34,063 nucleotides of DNA from Glaciihabitans sp. dw_435 (lineage in GTDB: Bacteria > Actinomycetota > Actinomycetes > Actinomycetales > Microbacteriaceae). Positions within the stretch are counted from its first letter, which is position 1, and each line of letters starts with the position of its first letter. A model generated the notes under the pieces. The model was not told the DNA's origin. It saw only the letters and a program-made list of their open reading frames with translations, and ran no database searches. Location: the NCBI RefSeq assembly GCF_018449675.1, contig NZ_JAAVUZ010000020.1, positions 1-34,063 on the forward strand, written 5' to 3'. Below, piece by piece: positions 1 to 7,890 of this stretch. Position numbers and translations under genes: made by a program.

Positions 1-134
1 GCCCGTTAAAGAAGTGACTTGGTTCGTTCACAGCCCGATCCGGTGCGGCCATCCCGGCCAGCGGTGACGGGCATTCCCGAGCGACGGCGCGAGGTCCGCG
101 TCGTATAGGGACCCGCCTTGCGAGCCAGACCCGA

Positions 135-150
135 TGTTTCACGTGGAACA
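135..150. promoter_or_regulatory. parS centromere site
   Basis: The sequence TGTTTCACGTGGAACA is a 16-bp near-palindrome. Read on the minus strand it matches the bacterial parS consensus TGTTNCACGTGAAACA at every defined position. ParB, encoded at 869–1837, would nucleate here and spread, marking the origin region for ParA-driven segregation. Confidence 0.9.
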
Positions 151-530
151 TCCGGCGGCGCCATCGCCTCCGTGGAACGACGGTCCCCCGGGAGACTTCG
201 CGCAAGACGCCTCTCGCCGCGCATCACCTCGAGCACACAGGGTGCGCCAGACCAACGCCGCACGAGATCAGACGGCACGCGGCGCACCCATGGTGCTCAC
301 CAACACGCAGCGTCAGCAATGACCGGTCGGACGTCCATGACCAACTTTCACGCCGCTGAGTACTCGACCTTGGAGACTGATTCACATGACGCTGGTCCCG
401 GACGCGGTGGTCAATGAACGAAGCTTGGTCAGTGGTTTTGCCGCGCACACCACCGCACTCGCACCGAGTCCGCGGCACGCGCCGAGCGCTCAGCCTCGCT
501 CGTCCCGCATCAACTCGAATTCACACCGGA

Positions 531-546
531 TGTTGCACGTGAAACA
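531..546. promoter_or_regulatory. parS centromere site
   Basis: TGTTGCACGTGAAACA matches the parS consensus TGTTNCACGTGAAACA exactly. It lies 396 bases from the first parS site and about 320 bases past the parB stop codon. Confidence 0.92.
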
Positions 547-632
547 CTCGACGGTTCGTCATAAGGGGGCGATGCACGCCATTGACCCGCGGTGGGGTGA
601 AATTCATCAACAATCAGACCCCGACCGTGGTC

Positions 633-815
633 TCAGCAGCGCTTAGGATAGCTCCTGACGAGCCAGGCACGTAAATGCCTGATCAGCGGGATGTTCTCGC
701 AGATGAAATTGACGCCAATCGGACCGAAATCGCCATAACCGGCAAAGTGCCCACCATGAGCCGACTCATCACCGCGATCGGCGCGATGAACGGTCGGCGC
801 CCCCACCACGAGCAT
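633..815 (-). CDS. Possible small protein or gene remnant
   Basis: A 60-residue frame on the same strand as parB, beginning at an ATG about 50 bases past the parB stop. The first half is unremarkable. The last 35 residues (from GYGDFGPIGVNF onward, ending SYPKRC) have a mixed hydrophobic and charged composition that looks more like protein than the neighbouring arginine-rich frames. I do not recognise a family, and no clear ribosome-binding site precedes it. It could be a degraded 3' end of a lost gene or chance. Confidence 0.15.
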   Translation of the reverse strand: MLVVGAPTVHRADRGDESAHGGHFAGYGDFGPIGVNFICENIPLIRHLRAWLVRSYPKRC

Positions 816-868
816 CCTTTGGACGCGAACGCCCGCGGACGGCAATCGAGGATCGGGGTGTTGTACGG

Positions 869-1837
869 CTAACGAAGGGGAGCGGACTCGCCGAACGCTC
901 CGAGGCCCATCTCGCCGAGGATTCGGTTCAGATCACCGATCGTCGCGAAGTCGATGACGATCGTTCCTTTGCTCGCGCCGAGGGCAACTTTCACTCGGGT
1001 ATCGAGACGGTCGCCCAGACGAGCCGCTACCTCATTCAGGTGATCCTGCTTGCTGCCCGCAGCAGGCGACGCGGCCTTCTTAGCCCGGGGGGAAGTGGAG
1101 CTGGCGGCGGCTTCGGCGGCGCGTACGGAAAGATCCTCGTTCACGATCTTGTCCGACAGTCGTTCCATCGCTTCAACGTCACCGGCAGACAGGATCGCCC
1201 GTGCGTGTCCAGCGCTAAGGACTCCGGCGGCGACTCGGCTCTGCACCGTCGCCGGGAGCCGGAGAAGACGCAGCGTGTTGGTGATCTGTGGCCGCGAGCG
1301 TCCCAGCCGTTCGGCCAGCTGCTCCTGGGTGATGCCGAAGTCATTGAGCAACTGCTGATAGGCGGATGCTTCTTCCAACGCGTTGAGATTGGCGCGATGC
1401 AGATTCTCAAGTAGAGCATCGCGAAGCATGTCTTCGTCCGCGGTGTTCTTGATGATCGCCGGGATCGAATCCAGACCGAGTTGCTTTGTCGCACGCAGGC
1501 GACGCTCGCCCATGATCAGCTCAAACTGAGGACCACCCGCCACAGCGCCCACCAACGGACGAACTACGATCGGCTGCAGAACACCGATCTCGCGGATGGA
1601 GTGCACCAACTCCGCGAGTTCCTCATCGCGGAACTCCGTGCGTGGCTGGACGGCGTTCGGGACGATATCGGCGGGGGAGAGGTTCGCCAGGCGCGCGCCC
1701 GGAACAGCAACGAGGTCCTCGGCGGGTACCCGACTGTCGGGGAAGAATACGTCGACGGGACGAGCCGCGGACGAGTCATCCACTGTGGGAATCAGGGCGC
1801 CAATACCGCGACCAAGTCCAGTGCGTCGTGTTGCCAT
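869..1837 (-). CDS. parB: Chromosome partitioning protein ParB
   Basis: Binds parS sites, loads as a CTP-dependent clamp and spreads along DNA to form the partition complex moved by ParA. The 322-residue protein has a flexible N-terminus, the nuclease-like CTP-binding domain with box motif PNAVQPR near residue 60 and GERRLRA at 110–116, an ENLHRANLNALEEA helix near 144, and a helix-turn-helix at about 168–190 (ITQEQLAERLGRSRPQITN). A C-terminal dimerisation segment (GTIVIDFATIGDLNRIL) follows a low-complexity Ala/Ser/Lys linker. Its ATG overlaps the parA stop codon as TAATG, so the two are translationally coupled. Three parS sites in this window (135, 531, 2789) are its expected targets. Length and motif order are normal for an actinobacterial ParB. 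Confidence 0.97.
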   Translation of the reverse strand: MATRRTGLGRGIGALIPTVDDSSAARPVDVFFPDSRVPAEDLVAVPGARLANLSPADIVPNAVQPRTEFRDEELAELVHSIREIGVLQPIVVRPLVGAVAGGPQFELIMGERRLRATKQLGLDSIPAIIKNTADEDMLRDALLENLHRANLNALEEASAYQQLLNDFGITQEQLAERLGRSRPQITNTLRLLRLPATVQSRVAAGVLSAGHARAILSAGDVEAMERLSDKIVNEDLSVRAAEAAASSTSPRAKKAASPAAGSKQDHLNEVAARLGDRLDTRVKVALGASKGTIVIDFATIGDLNRILGEMGLGAFGESAPLR

Positions 1838-2796
1838 TAGGCGGGTGCTCCTCGGCGTGCAATTTCGGCCGCTGCCTCGAGATACGAGAGCGAACCGGGG
1901 GAGTTGGTGTCATAGCTAATGACTGTCTGTCCGTAGCTCGGAGCCTCCGAGATGCGAACCGAACGGGGAATCATGGCGTCCAGCACCTGCTTGGGGAAGT
2001 GATCACGCACGTCCTGTGCAACCTGGTTGGCCAGGTTAGTGCGGCCGTCGTACATGGTGAGAAGAATCGTGGAGACCGTTAGGGCAGGGTTCAGACGGCG
2101 CTCGATCAACTCGATGTTGTTGAGGAGCTGGCTGAGCCCCTCGAGCGCGTAATACTCGCACTGAATGGGGATCAGAACTTCCTGAGCGGCCACAAACGCG
2201 TTGATCGTCAGCAGGCCGAGGGAAGGGGGGCAGTCGATGAACACATAGTGGAACGGCTCCGGCGACTCCAGCAAAAACTCGTGCAATGCCGTACTCAGGC
2301 GTTGTTCCCGGGCCACCAACGACACCAGTTCGATCTCAGCCCCGGCGAGGTGGATGGTGGCCGGCACGCAGTACAGCGCCGCAAACTCGGGGCTCTTCTG
2401 GACGACGTCAGCCATCGGCACGTCGTCGATGATGACGTCGTACACGCTGGGGACTTCGGACCGATGATCGACCCCCATGGCCGTCGAGGCGTTTCCTTGG
2501 GGATCGAGATCGATAACGAGAACGCGGGCTCCCGATCGGGCCAGCGCGGCAGCCAGGTTGACGGTGGTGGTGGTCTTTCCCACCCCGCCCTTCTGGTTGG
2601 CGACCGTGATCACGCGCGTGGCCGATGGCATCGGCAGCTCGAGGCCCGCAAGGAGCCGGCGGCGGCGAGTGAGATCGGCGATTTCCCGGGCAAGGGGAGT
2701 CGAATCGTCGAACGAAGAAGCTGCATTCGTCACCACAGGAGCGTCACTGCGAGCCTCATTCGAGGCCTCGGCGAGTTCGCCTTCTGGATGTTTCAC
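1837..2796 (-). CDS. parA: Chromosome partitioning ATPase ParA (Soj)
   Basis: Walker-type ATPase that binds DNA nonspecifically and is stimulated by ParB to move the origin region. The deviant Walker A motif KGGVGKTTTT begins near residue 69, with the signature lysine. LVIDLDPQGNAS follows (about 94–105), then VFIDCPPSLGLLTINA (Walker B region). An N-terminal extension of about 60 residues precedes the ATPase core, as in other actinobacterial ParA proteins. The start chosen is GTG at 2796. That codon lies inside a parS site (2789–2804), so ParB binding could affect parA expression (inference). A later start would still keep the ATPase core intact. Confidence 0.96.
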   Translation of the reverse strand: MKHPEGELAEASNEARSDAPVVTNAASSFDDSTPLAREIADLTRRRRLLAGLELPMPSATRVITVANQKGGVGKTTTTVNLAAALARSGARVLVIDLDPQGNASTAMGVDHRSEVPSVYDVIIDDVPMADVVQKSPEFAALYCVPATIHLAGAEIELVSLVAREQRLSTALHEFLLESPEPFHYVFIDCPPSLGLLTINAFVAAQEVLIPIQCEYYALEGLSQLLNNIELIERRLNPALTVSTILLTMYDGRTNLANQVAQDVRDHFPKQVLDAMIPRSVRISEAPSYGQTVISYDTNSPGSLSYLEAAAEIARRGAPA

Positions 2797-2804
2797 GTGA
2801 AACC
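2789..2804. promoter_or_regulatory. parS site overlapping the parA start
   Basis: TGTTTCACGTGAAACC differs from the perfect palindromic parS only in the last base. It covers the GTG start codon of parA and the first bases upstream. ParB bound here would sit between rsmG and parA. Confidence 0.88.
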
Positions 2805-2832
2805 TTCTGTGCGAGAGACGGGGATGCCGGGG

Positions 2833-3465
2833 TCAGTCCACTGTAGCTCTAAAGACACGAGTGACCTCGGGAACGGTCCCCTCACCCAGCTCCAGAACCT
2901 CTACGTTGCTCAACCGCGCGTGCCGAATCTGCTTGCTCGCCGCGGTCACCTCGTCATGGACACGCGAGCCCTTGAGGAAGATCATTTCGCCGCCGGCACG
3001 CACCAACGGAGCGGTTGCAGGGATCAATTTGGAGAGCGCGGTGACAGCTCGCGCAGTCACCTGATCGAGCGGCCACGACAGCTTCGTCTCCTCCGCACGA
3101 GCACGAACCACCGTCACGTTGTCGAGACCGAGCTCAGCCGCCTCGGCAATGAGCCACTCGACCCGGCGTTCCATGGGCTCGATGAGTACGAGCTTCACGT
3201 CGGGACGTGCAATCGCGAGCACGAGGCCCGGAAGCCCAGCGCCGCTCCCGACATCTCCAACAGTGCCCACCTGAAGGAGGGGAGCGAGCAGGGCGCAGTT
3301 CAGGATGTGGCGCGACCACAGCCGGGGAAGCTCCAGGGGGCCGATGAGGCCGAGTTCCTCGCCTCGACGAGCCAGGTCATTGGTGTACGCCCGAGCGACG
3401 TCAAGACGGTCTCCAAATAGTTCGGCCGCGACGGCGGGCTCTGCTTCGAGCTGAGGATCAGTCAA
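2833..3465 (-). CDS. rsmG: 16S rRNA (guanine-N7) methyltransferase RsmG
   Basis: Methylates N7 of G527 (E. coli numbering) in the 530 loop of 16S rRNA using S-adenosylmethionine; loss of RsmG gives low-level streptomycin resistance in many bacteria. The 210-residue protein carries the SAM-binding motif VGDVGSGAGLPGLVLAIARP, then an acidic motif LVLIEPMERR, and the family's N-terminal pattern LPRLWSRHILNCALL. The only in-frame start after the upstream stop is TTG at 3465, with no good ribosome-binding site, so translation probably depends on coupling to khpB, which ends 14 bases upstream. Position between jag and parA matches other actinobacteria. Confidence 0.95.
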   Translation of the reverse strand: MTDPQLEAEPAVAAELFGDRLDVARAYTNDLARRGEELGLIGPLELPRLWSRHILNCALLAPLLQVGTVGDVGSGAGLPGLVLAIARPDVKLVLIEPMERRVEWLIAEAAELGLDNVTVVRARAEETKLSWPLDQVTARAVTALSKLIPATAPLVRAGGEMIFLKGSRVHDEVTAASKQIRHARLSNVEVLELGEGTVPEVTRVFRATVD

Positions 3466-3479
3466 TTGATCACGAACAA

Positions 3480-4025
3480 CTACGCGCGGGTGATTACCGT
3501 GTGGCGGTCACGGCCTTCGCCCTCGGACTCGGAAACGAATCCGCGTTCGCTCACGATGTCGTGAACCAGCTTGCGCTCGTACGACGACATAGCTGGCAAG
3601 GCAGCCGACTCGGCGCCCGCCTCAATACGCTCCACAGCTTTGTCCACAAGAACGCTCAGCTCGGCCGCGCGAGCCTCGCGCGAACCACCCACGTCCAGGA
3701 TCAAACGGGAGAACGCGCCCGTCTTGGTCTGGACCGCGATACGGGTGAGCTCCTGCAGGGCGTTGACGGTCTCCGGCTTGGCGAGGAGACGCAGATTGCT
3801 GCTTCCCTCGCTCGAGTTCACCGACAGGTAGGCACGCCCACCACGAGCATCGATGTCGATGTCTCCATCGAGGTCCACGATGTCGAGAAGTTCCTCGATG
3901 TAGTCGGCGGCGATGTCGCCTTCTTCTTCGAGCTGGCTCGGCGTCGGGGCATCCGTCGCTTCAGTCGGCTCGGAAGCTTCGATTTCGACGACCTCCGCGG
4001 TCTCGGTCTCGCTCATGTCACTCAC
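3480..4025 (-). CDS. khpB: RNA-binding protein KhpB/Jag (KH–R3H domains)
   Basis: A 181-residue member of the Jag/KhpB family, which binds RNA and is linked to cell-envelope control and regulation of cell elongation in Gram-positives. The N-terminal 35 residues are acidic and low in complexity. A KH-like domain spans about 40–115 (region DIDIDARGGRAYLSVNS). The C-terminal R3H domain contains SSYERKLVHDIV followed by the arginine/histidine segment GRDRHTVI. The Jag_N domain present in firmicute Jag is missing, as usual in actinobacteria. It starts at a GTG that overlaps the yidC stop (GTGA). Confidence 0.92.
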   Translation of the reverse strand: MSDMSETETAEVVEIEASEPTEATDAPTPSQLEEEGDIAADYIEELLDIVDLDGDIDIDARGGRAYLSVNSSEGSSNLRLLAKPETVNALQELTRIAVQTKTGAFSRLILDVGGSREARAAELSVLVDKAVERIEAGAESAALPAMSSYERKLVHDIVSERGFVSESEGEGRDRHTVITRA

Positions 4026-4990
4026 TTCTTGTTACCGGTCTGCTTCTTGGCCCGGTTCTTGTTCACGGGCTGGACGCGCTGGGTAGGAACCTTTTTCTCA
4101 ACCTCGACGGACTCGCCGACGGAGTTGATCTCAGTCACAGTAATGCCTCGGGCCTGGTTCTTACGAGCCATGCGGATCTCGCGAGCGAGCGCTGCCTCGG
4201 AACCGGGCGTCGGCATGTTTCGGATGACCAGGAACTGCTGGACCATGGTCCAGATGTTCGTGGTGAGCCAGTAGAACATGACGCCGAGCGGGAAGGTGAA
4301 ACCGGAGAAGGCGAACACCAGCGGAAGGATGTAGAGCAGGATGCGCTGCTGCTTGAACGTCGGGCTCGCCTTCATTTCGGGCGACTGGTTCTTCGACATG
4401 ATCTGCAGCTGAGTGATGAACTGCGAGCCGGTCATCAGGATGACCATGGTGACGGCAATGACGATGACGAGAACGTTGCCATCGGCGGTGCTGATCGCCA
4501 GGTGGAGGGGAGCGCCGAAGAGCTCAGCTTCACCGAACGACTTGGACAGCTCGGGGTTCAGAAGGCCGATGCCGTTCAGACCCGTCTGCGCGTTGTGCAG
4601 AACAGAGAAGAGGCTGAAGAAGATCGGCATCTGGATCAGCAACGGAAGGCACGAGCTCAGCGGGTTGGTGCCGGTGCGCTTGTAGAGCTCCATGGTCTCG
4701 CGGGACATGGCCTCGCGGGAGAACTGATCCTTCTTGCCCTTGTACTTGTCCTGGATCTTCTTGATCTGGGGAGCGACTTCCAACATCCGACGCTGGCTCT
4801 TGATCTGCCGAACGAAGATGGGGATCAGGCAAGCGCGCACAACAAGGACGAGTCCGACGATGGACAGCACCCAGGTGAGACCGTCATCGGGATCCAGCCC
4901 AATTCCGCTCAACACGGTGTGGAACGCCACCAGAATTGCTTCTACAAGCCATTTGATGGGCCAGAGGATGGTGCCAAAAATATCCGGCAT
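4022..4990 (-). CDS. yidC: Membrane protein insertase YidC/Oxa1
   Basis: Inserts and folds membrane proteins, alone or with SecYEG. The 322-residue protein has the Gram-positive form: no large periplasmic domain and five predicted membrane segments, near residues 12–30, 38–60, 112–130, 165–190 and 220–245. The cytoplasmic hairpin SQRRMLEVAPQIKKIQDKYK is characteristic. The hydrophilic-groove arginine is probably in VVRACLIPIF. The C-terminal tail is strongly basic (ending NRAKKQTGNKK), which in this family aids ribosome contact. It lies 9 bases after yidD and overlaps khpB by four bases. Confidence 0.96.
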   Translation of the reverse strand: MPDIFGTILWPIKWLVEAILVAFHTVLSGIGLDPDDGLTWVLSIVGLVLVVRACLIPIFVRQIKSQRRMLEVAPQIKKIQDKYKGKKDQFSREAMSRETMELYKRTGTNPLSSCLPLLIQMPIFFSLFSVLHNAQTGLNGIGLLNPELSKSFGEAELFGAPLHLAISTADGNVLVIVIAVTMVILMTGSQFITQLQIMSKNQSPEMKASPTFKQQRILLYILPLVFAFSGFTFPLGVMFYWLTTNIWTMVQQFLVIRNMPTPGSEAALAREIRMARKNQARGITVTEINSVGESVEVEKKVPTQRVQPVNKNRAKKQTGNKK

Positions 4991-4999
4991 AAGAGTGGG

Positions 5000-5311
5000 T
5001 CAAGCCTTTCCGTGGCTACTTGCTACAACAAAACCAAAGGGAGTGAGTTCGTAGCGCTGCGTTGCCCGCACCGGAACGTCATCCACTCCACCCGCTGCCC
5101 ATGGGTGGCAACGAGCAATTCTTCGAGTGCCCATCCACGTACCGCGAACAACTCCATACCGCTGGATCGCCTGCAGGGTAAACGACGAGCACGACGGGTA
5201 GTAGCGACATACATCGCCGTACAGCGGAGAAATCACCGCGCGGTAGAACCGCAGAATCAGAACACAGAGGTTGCGCGGCAGCAACAGAACGAACGTCAGC
5301 GTCCGTTTCAT
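5000..5311 (-). CDS. yidD: Membrane protein insertion efficiency factor YidD
   Basis: Small amphipathic membrane-associated protein (103 residues) thought to help YidC-dependent insertion. The diagnostic signature is intact: FYRAVISPLYGDVCRYYPSC, followed by C..FTLQAI.RYGVVRGTWMG and R..RCHPWAAGGVDDVP, with the three conserved cysteines. Its ATG overlaps the rnpA stop as ATGA. Its usual place between rnpA and yidC is kept. Confidence 0.95.
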   Translation of the reverse strand: MKRTLTFVLLLPRNLCVLILRFYRAVISPLYGDVCRYYPSCSSFTLQAIQRYGVVRGTWMGTRRIARCHPWAAGGVDDVPVRATQRYELTPFGFVVASSHGKA

Positions 5312-5649
5312 CGCTTGCTCACGCCCCTATCAATGCCCTGAGAAATCTCATCATGCAGAGTAGCCCAGGAAACCTCGTCTGAGCCTGGCAGTGCTCTGAT
5401 GACGATGTCGGTTCCTGTGGAGTGTTGATCCAGGATGTCCCGGCCAACGGAGCGCAAACGACGGCGCATGAGATTCCGCGTGACCGCATTGCCTACTGTC
5501 TTGGCAACGATGAAACCAAACCGAGTGGGTTCGCCAAAAGACCGGGCGTGCAGGTAGACGACGGCATGCCGTGTACTGACACGCCTACCTTTTCGCACCG
5601 TAGTGCGAAAATCGTCCGCCCGAACCACCCGGTTCGCCTTGGCGAGCAC
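5308..5649 (-). CDS. rnpA: Ribonuclease P protein component
   Basis: Basic protein cofactor of RNase P that helps the catalytic RNA bind precursor tRNA and cleave its 5' leader. The 113-residue sequence has the RNR motif region FIVAKTVGNAVTRNLMRRRL (about 47–66) and the early pattern LAKANRVVRADDFRTTVRKG. The start is GTG at 5649, 9 bases after the rpmH stop. Gene order rpmH–rnpA is almost universal in bacteria. Confidence 0.95.
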   Translation of the reverse strand: MLAKANRVVRADDFRTTVRKGRRVSTRHAVVYLHARSFGEPTRFGFIVAKTVGNAVTRNLMRRRLRSVGRDILDQHSTGTDIVIRALPGSDEVSWATLHDEISQGIDRGVSKR

Positions 5650-5658
5650 CGGAGGGTG

Positions 5659-5796
5659 CTACGCGGAAAGCTCGGTGCGACCCTTACGACGACGCGCACC
5701 GAGGATGGCACGGCCGGCGCGGGTGCGCATGCGAAGACGGAAGCCGTGCACCTTGGCGCGACGACGGTTGTTCGGCTGGAAAGTTCTCTTGCTCAT
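5659..5796 (-). CDS. rpmH: Large ribosomal subunit protein bL34
   Basis: A 45-residue, very basic ribosomal protein. It begins [20 protein letters not shown] and continues [20 protein letters not shown] before ending TELSA. The [16 protein letters not shown] and RMRTRAGRA blocks are hallmark L34 sequence. It is the first gene of the minus-strand operon leaving the origin, with two promoter-like sequences upstream. Confidence 0.97.
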   Translation of the reverse strand: MSKRTFQPNNRRRAKVHGFRLRMRTRAGRAILGARRRKGRTELSA

Positions 5797-5834
5797 AGTG
5801 GTATCTCCAAAGCCCAGCTCTGAGGGCCGGAAAG

Positions 5835-5863
5835 AAGTAAGTAGCCGTAAGGCTAGAAGTCAA
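5835..5863 (-). promoter_or_regulatory. Proximal rpmH promoter candidate
   Basis: On the minus strand TTGACT (5863–5858) is followed, after 17 bases, by TTACTT (5840–5835). The −35 is close to consensus and the −10 is weaker. It sits about 40 bases upstream of the rpmH ATG. Confidence 0.4.
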
Positions 5864-5870
5864 CTGATTA

Positions 5871-5899
5871 AATCTACGGCCTAAAGCGCGTTTGGTCAA
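5871..5899 (-). promoter_or_regulatory. Distal rpmH promoter candidate
   Basis: On the minus strand TTGACC (5899–5894) and TAGATT (5876–5871) are separated by exactly 17 bases. This is a good housekeeping sigma-factor match and the stronger of the two tandem candidates for the rpmH–parB operon. Confidence 0.5.
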
Positions 5900-5921
5900 A
5901 CGTAACCTGTATCGCCCCGCA

Positions 5922-6047
5922 CTATCCACACATGGTTTCCACAGGGTTGGTAACCACACCCTGTGGAGAACTAAGGTGAAGGTCTCCGATTCTGCCCCGC
6001 AGATCGAGCAAATACGTCGGAATTGAGTTTCACACATCGGTGGATAA
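5922..6047. promoter_or_regulatory. DnaA-box region and inverted repeat upstream of dnaA
   Basis: Several close matches to the DnaA box TTATCCACA lie in the dnaA leader. CTATCCACA is at 5922–5930; TTCTCCACA is at 5962–5970 on the minus strand; TTATCCACC is at 6039–6047 on the minus strand. Each has one mismatch. An inverted repeat with 10-bp arms, TCCACAGGGT (5938–5947) and ACCCTGTGGA (5958–5967), encloses a smaller TGGTAACCA palindrome. The arrangement suggests DnaA autoregulation of dnaA and possibly of the divergent rpmH promoters. Confidence 0.6.
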
Positions 6048-6083
6048 CTCTGTGAGTAAATCGTGGACATCTAGGTTGGGAAT

Positions 6084-7517
6084 ATGGCAGAAATAGCGGA
6101 TTCGACCGGAGACATCTGGAAGGCAGTGCTATCCCAGCTCACTACCGACGCGAGAATTACCCCTCAACTGCACGGTTTCATCAGCCTCGTTGAGCCCAAA
6201 GGCATAATGGCGGGCACCCTGTATCTGGAGGTTCCGAACGAGCTGACGCGCGGAATGCTGGAGCAGCGAATTCGCCTGCCCCTCCTTAACGCGATCTCGA
6301 GTCTCGGCGACAACTCGGAAGTTTCCACCTTTGCGATCGTCGTGAATCCCGAGATCCAGACGGATGCCCTCGAGCAGACCGACACAACGGAAGACCAGCC
6401 GTATATCGAAACGACGATCGTTTCTGCGGCTCTGAACCAGAACTCACCCGGGATGACCACCACCCCCCGGTCCGACTCTCGTCTCAACCCGAAGTACAGC
6501 TTTGACAACTTCGTTATCGGCGGATCCAACCGTTTTGCCCATGCTGCCGCCGTTGCGGTCGCCGAGGCGCCGGCGAAGGCGTACAACCCCCTCTTCGTGT
6601 ATGGGGAATCGGGCCTGGGAAAGACGCACCTTCTCCACGCCATCGGTCACTACGCGCAGAGCCTGTACCCCGGGATCCGCGTTCGATACGTGAGCTCCGA
6701 GGAGTTCACCAACGACTTCATCAACTCGATCGCTAATAACCGTGCGTCTGTCTTCCAGTCCCGCTACCGCGAGATCGACATTTTGCTGATTGACGACATC
6801 CAGTTCTTGCAGGGCAAGGACAGCACGCAGGAAGCCTTCTTCCACACCTTCAACACGCTGCACGACCACAACAAGCAGGTCGTGATCACCAGCGACCTGC
6901 CGCCGAAGGCACTCACCGGTTTTGAAGACCGGATGCGGAGCCGTTTTGAGTGGGGCCTTATCACCGACGTCCAGGCACCCGATCTCGAAACACGAATCGC
7001 GATCCTCCGTAAGAAGGCTCAGAGCGAGAAGCTCCAGATCGGCAACGACATCCTTGAGTACATCGCTACCAAGGTCTCGTCCAACATCCGTGAACTCGAG
7101 GGAACCCTCATTCGCGTCACGGCCTTCGCGAACCTGAACCGCACGCCGGTCGACATGGCGCTTGTGCAGACAGTACTCAAGGACCTCATCACTCTTGATG
7201 AGGACAACGTCATCGCACCGGTCGACATCATCAACCACACCGCGGACTACTTCAAACTCACGGTCGACGACCTCTACGGGTCATCCCGGTCCCAGGCCGT
7301 GGCAACCGCACGACAGATTGCCATGTACCTCTGCCGGGAGATGACCAACCTGTCCCTCCCGAAGATCGGTCAACTCTTCGGTAACCGTGATCACACCACC
7401 GTCATGTACGCCAACAAGAAGATCACCGAACTGATGAAGGAGCGTCGCTCCATCTACAACCAGGTGACGGAACTGACCAGCAGAATCAAGCAAAACCAGC
7501 GGTACAACAAGAACTAA
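6084..7517 (+). CDS. dnaA: Chromosomal replication initiator DnaA
   Basis: Binds DnaA boxes at oriC as an ATP-bound oligomer and melts the origin. The protein is 477 residues. Domain I covers about 1–90 and a short variable linker about 90–135, shorter than in Streptomyces. The AAA+ domain starts at NPKYSFDNFVIG; Walker A is GESGLGKTH at 174–182 and Walker B ILLIDDIQFL near 233–242. The C-terminal DNA-binding domain carries the DnaA signature LPKIGQLFGNRDHTTVMYA, which reads box sequences. DnaA-box regions flank the gene on both sides. Confidence 0.98.
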   Translation: MAEIADSTGDIWKAVLSQLTTDARITPQLHGFISLVEPKGIMAGTLYLEVPNELTRGMLEQRIRLPLLNAISSLGDNSEVSTFAIVVNPEIQTDALEQTDTTEDQPYIETTIVSAALNQNSPGMTTTPRSDSRLNPKYSFDNFVIGGSNRFAHAAAVAVAEAPAKAYNPLFVYGESGLGKTHLLHAIGHYAQSLYPGIRVRYVSSEEFTNDFINSIANNRASVFQSRYREIDILLIDDIQFLQGKDSTQEAFFHTFNTLHDHNKQVVITSDLPPKALTGFEDRMRSRFEWGLITDVQAPDLETRIAILRKKAQSEKLQIGNDILEYIATKVSSNIRELEGTLIRVTAFANLNRTPVDMALVQTVLKDLITLDEDNVIAPVDIINHTADYFKLTVDDLYGSSRSQAVATARQIAMYLCREMTNLSLPKIGQLFGNRDHTTVMYANKKITELMKERRSIYNQVTELTSRIKQNQRYNKN

Positions 7518-7890
7518 GCCCTCAGGCAGCCCCACAAGGGGGTGTTACCCACAGTGTGGATAACCTGTGTATAGATTCTGGAACGCGCCGGAAGGCGTGT
7601 TGATGAATTACAAAAACCTGTGGAAATCGGTTCGGGAACTTGTCATTCGAATGACAGGGTTTCGTACCTTCGCCCACAATTCGTCCACATCTCACAAGGT
7701 TGTAGTTCCCGCCGAATCAATGGGAAATCGAGAGTTACCAACAGTTCGCACAACGGTTAAGACTGTTATCTCTTTAAAAAACTTAAATGGCTCCGGAGAT
7801 AACCTTTGCTCAGACAGCCTCGGAAGCCGCTTCCACATATGCCACTATTAATCGGCCCGACCGCCGCTACCCACCGATAGGGGTGAACCC
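7518..7890. other. Probable origin of replication (oriC)
   Basis: A 373-base non-coding gap between dnaA and dnaN, the usual actinobacterial oriC position. It contains one perfect DnaA box, TGTGGATAA at 7555–7563, and a one-mismatch box TTACCCACA at 7545–7553. Weaker two-mismatch boxes lie near 7566 (CTATACACA, minus), 7619 (ATTTCCACA, minus) and 7681 (TCGTCCACA). An AT-rich stretch near 7765–7803 is bounded by the inverted repeat GTTATCTC / GAGATAAC and is the best unwinding-element candidate. A 94-codon open frame across the region (7567–7851) has no protein character. Confidence 0.8.

Larger units (their letters stand above)
1..868. other. Gene-poor region downstream of parB
   Basis: About 870 bases with no recognisable gene. 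The open frames here on both strands are arginine- and proline-rich and overlap one another, as expected of chance frames in GC-rich DNA. The only clear signals are two parS sites. One short minus-strand frame at 633–815 reads slightly more like protein and is listed separately. The stretch may serve as a ParB loading and spreading platform, which is inference. Confidence 0.5.

Noticed and set aside
7567-7851. 94-codon plus-strand frame between dnaA and dnaN
   Set aside because: It covers the DnaA boxes and AT-rich stretch of oriC, has no ribosome-binding site and no protein-like pattern.
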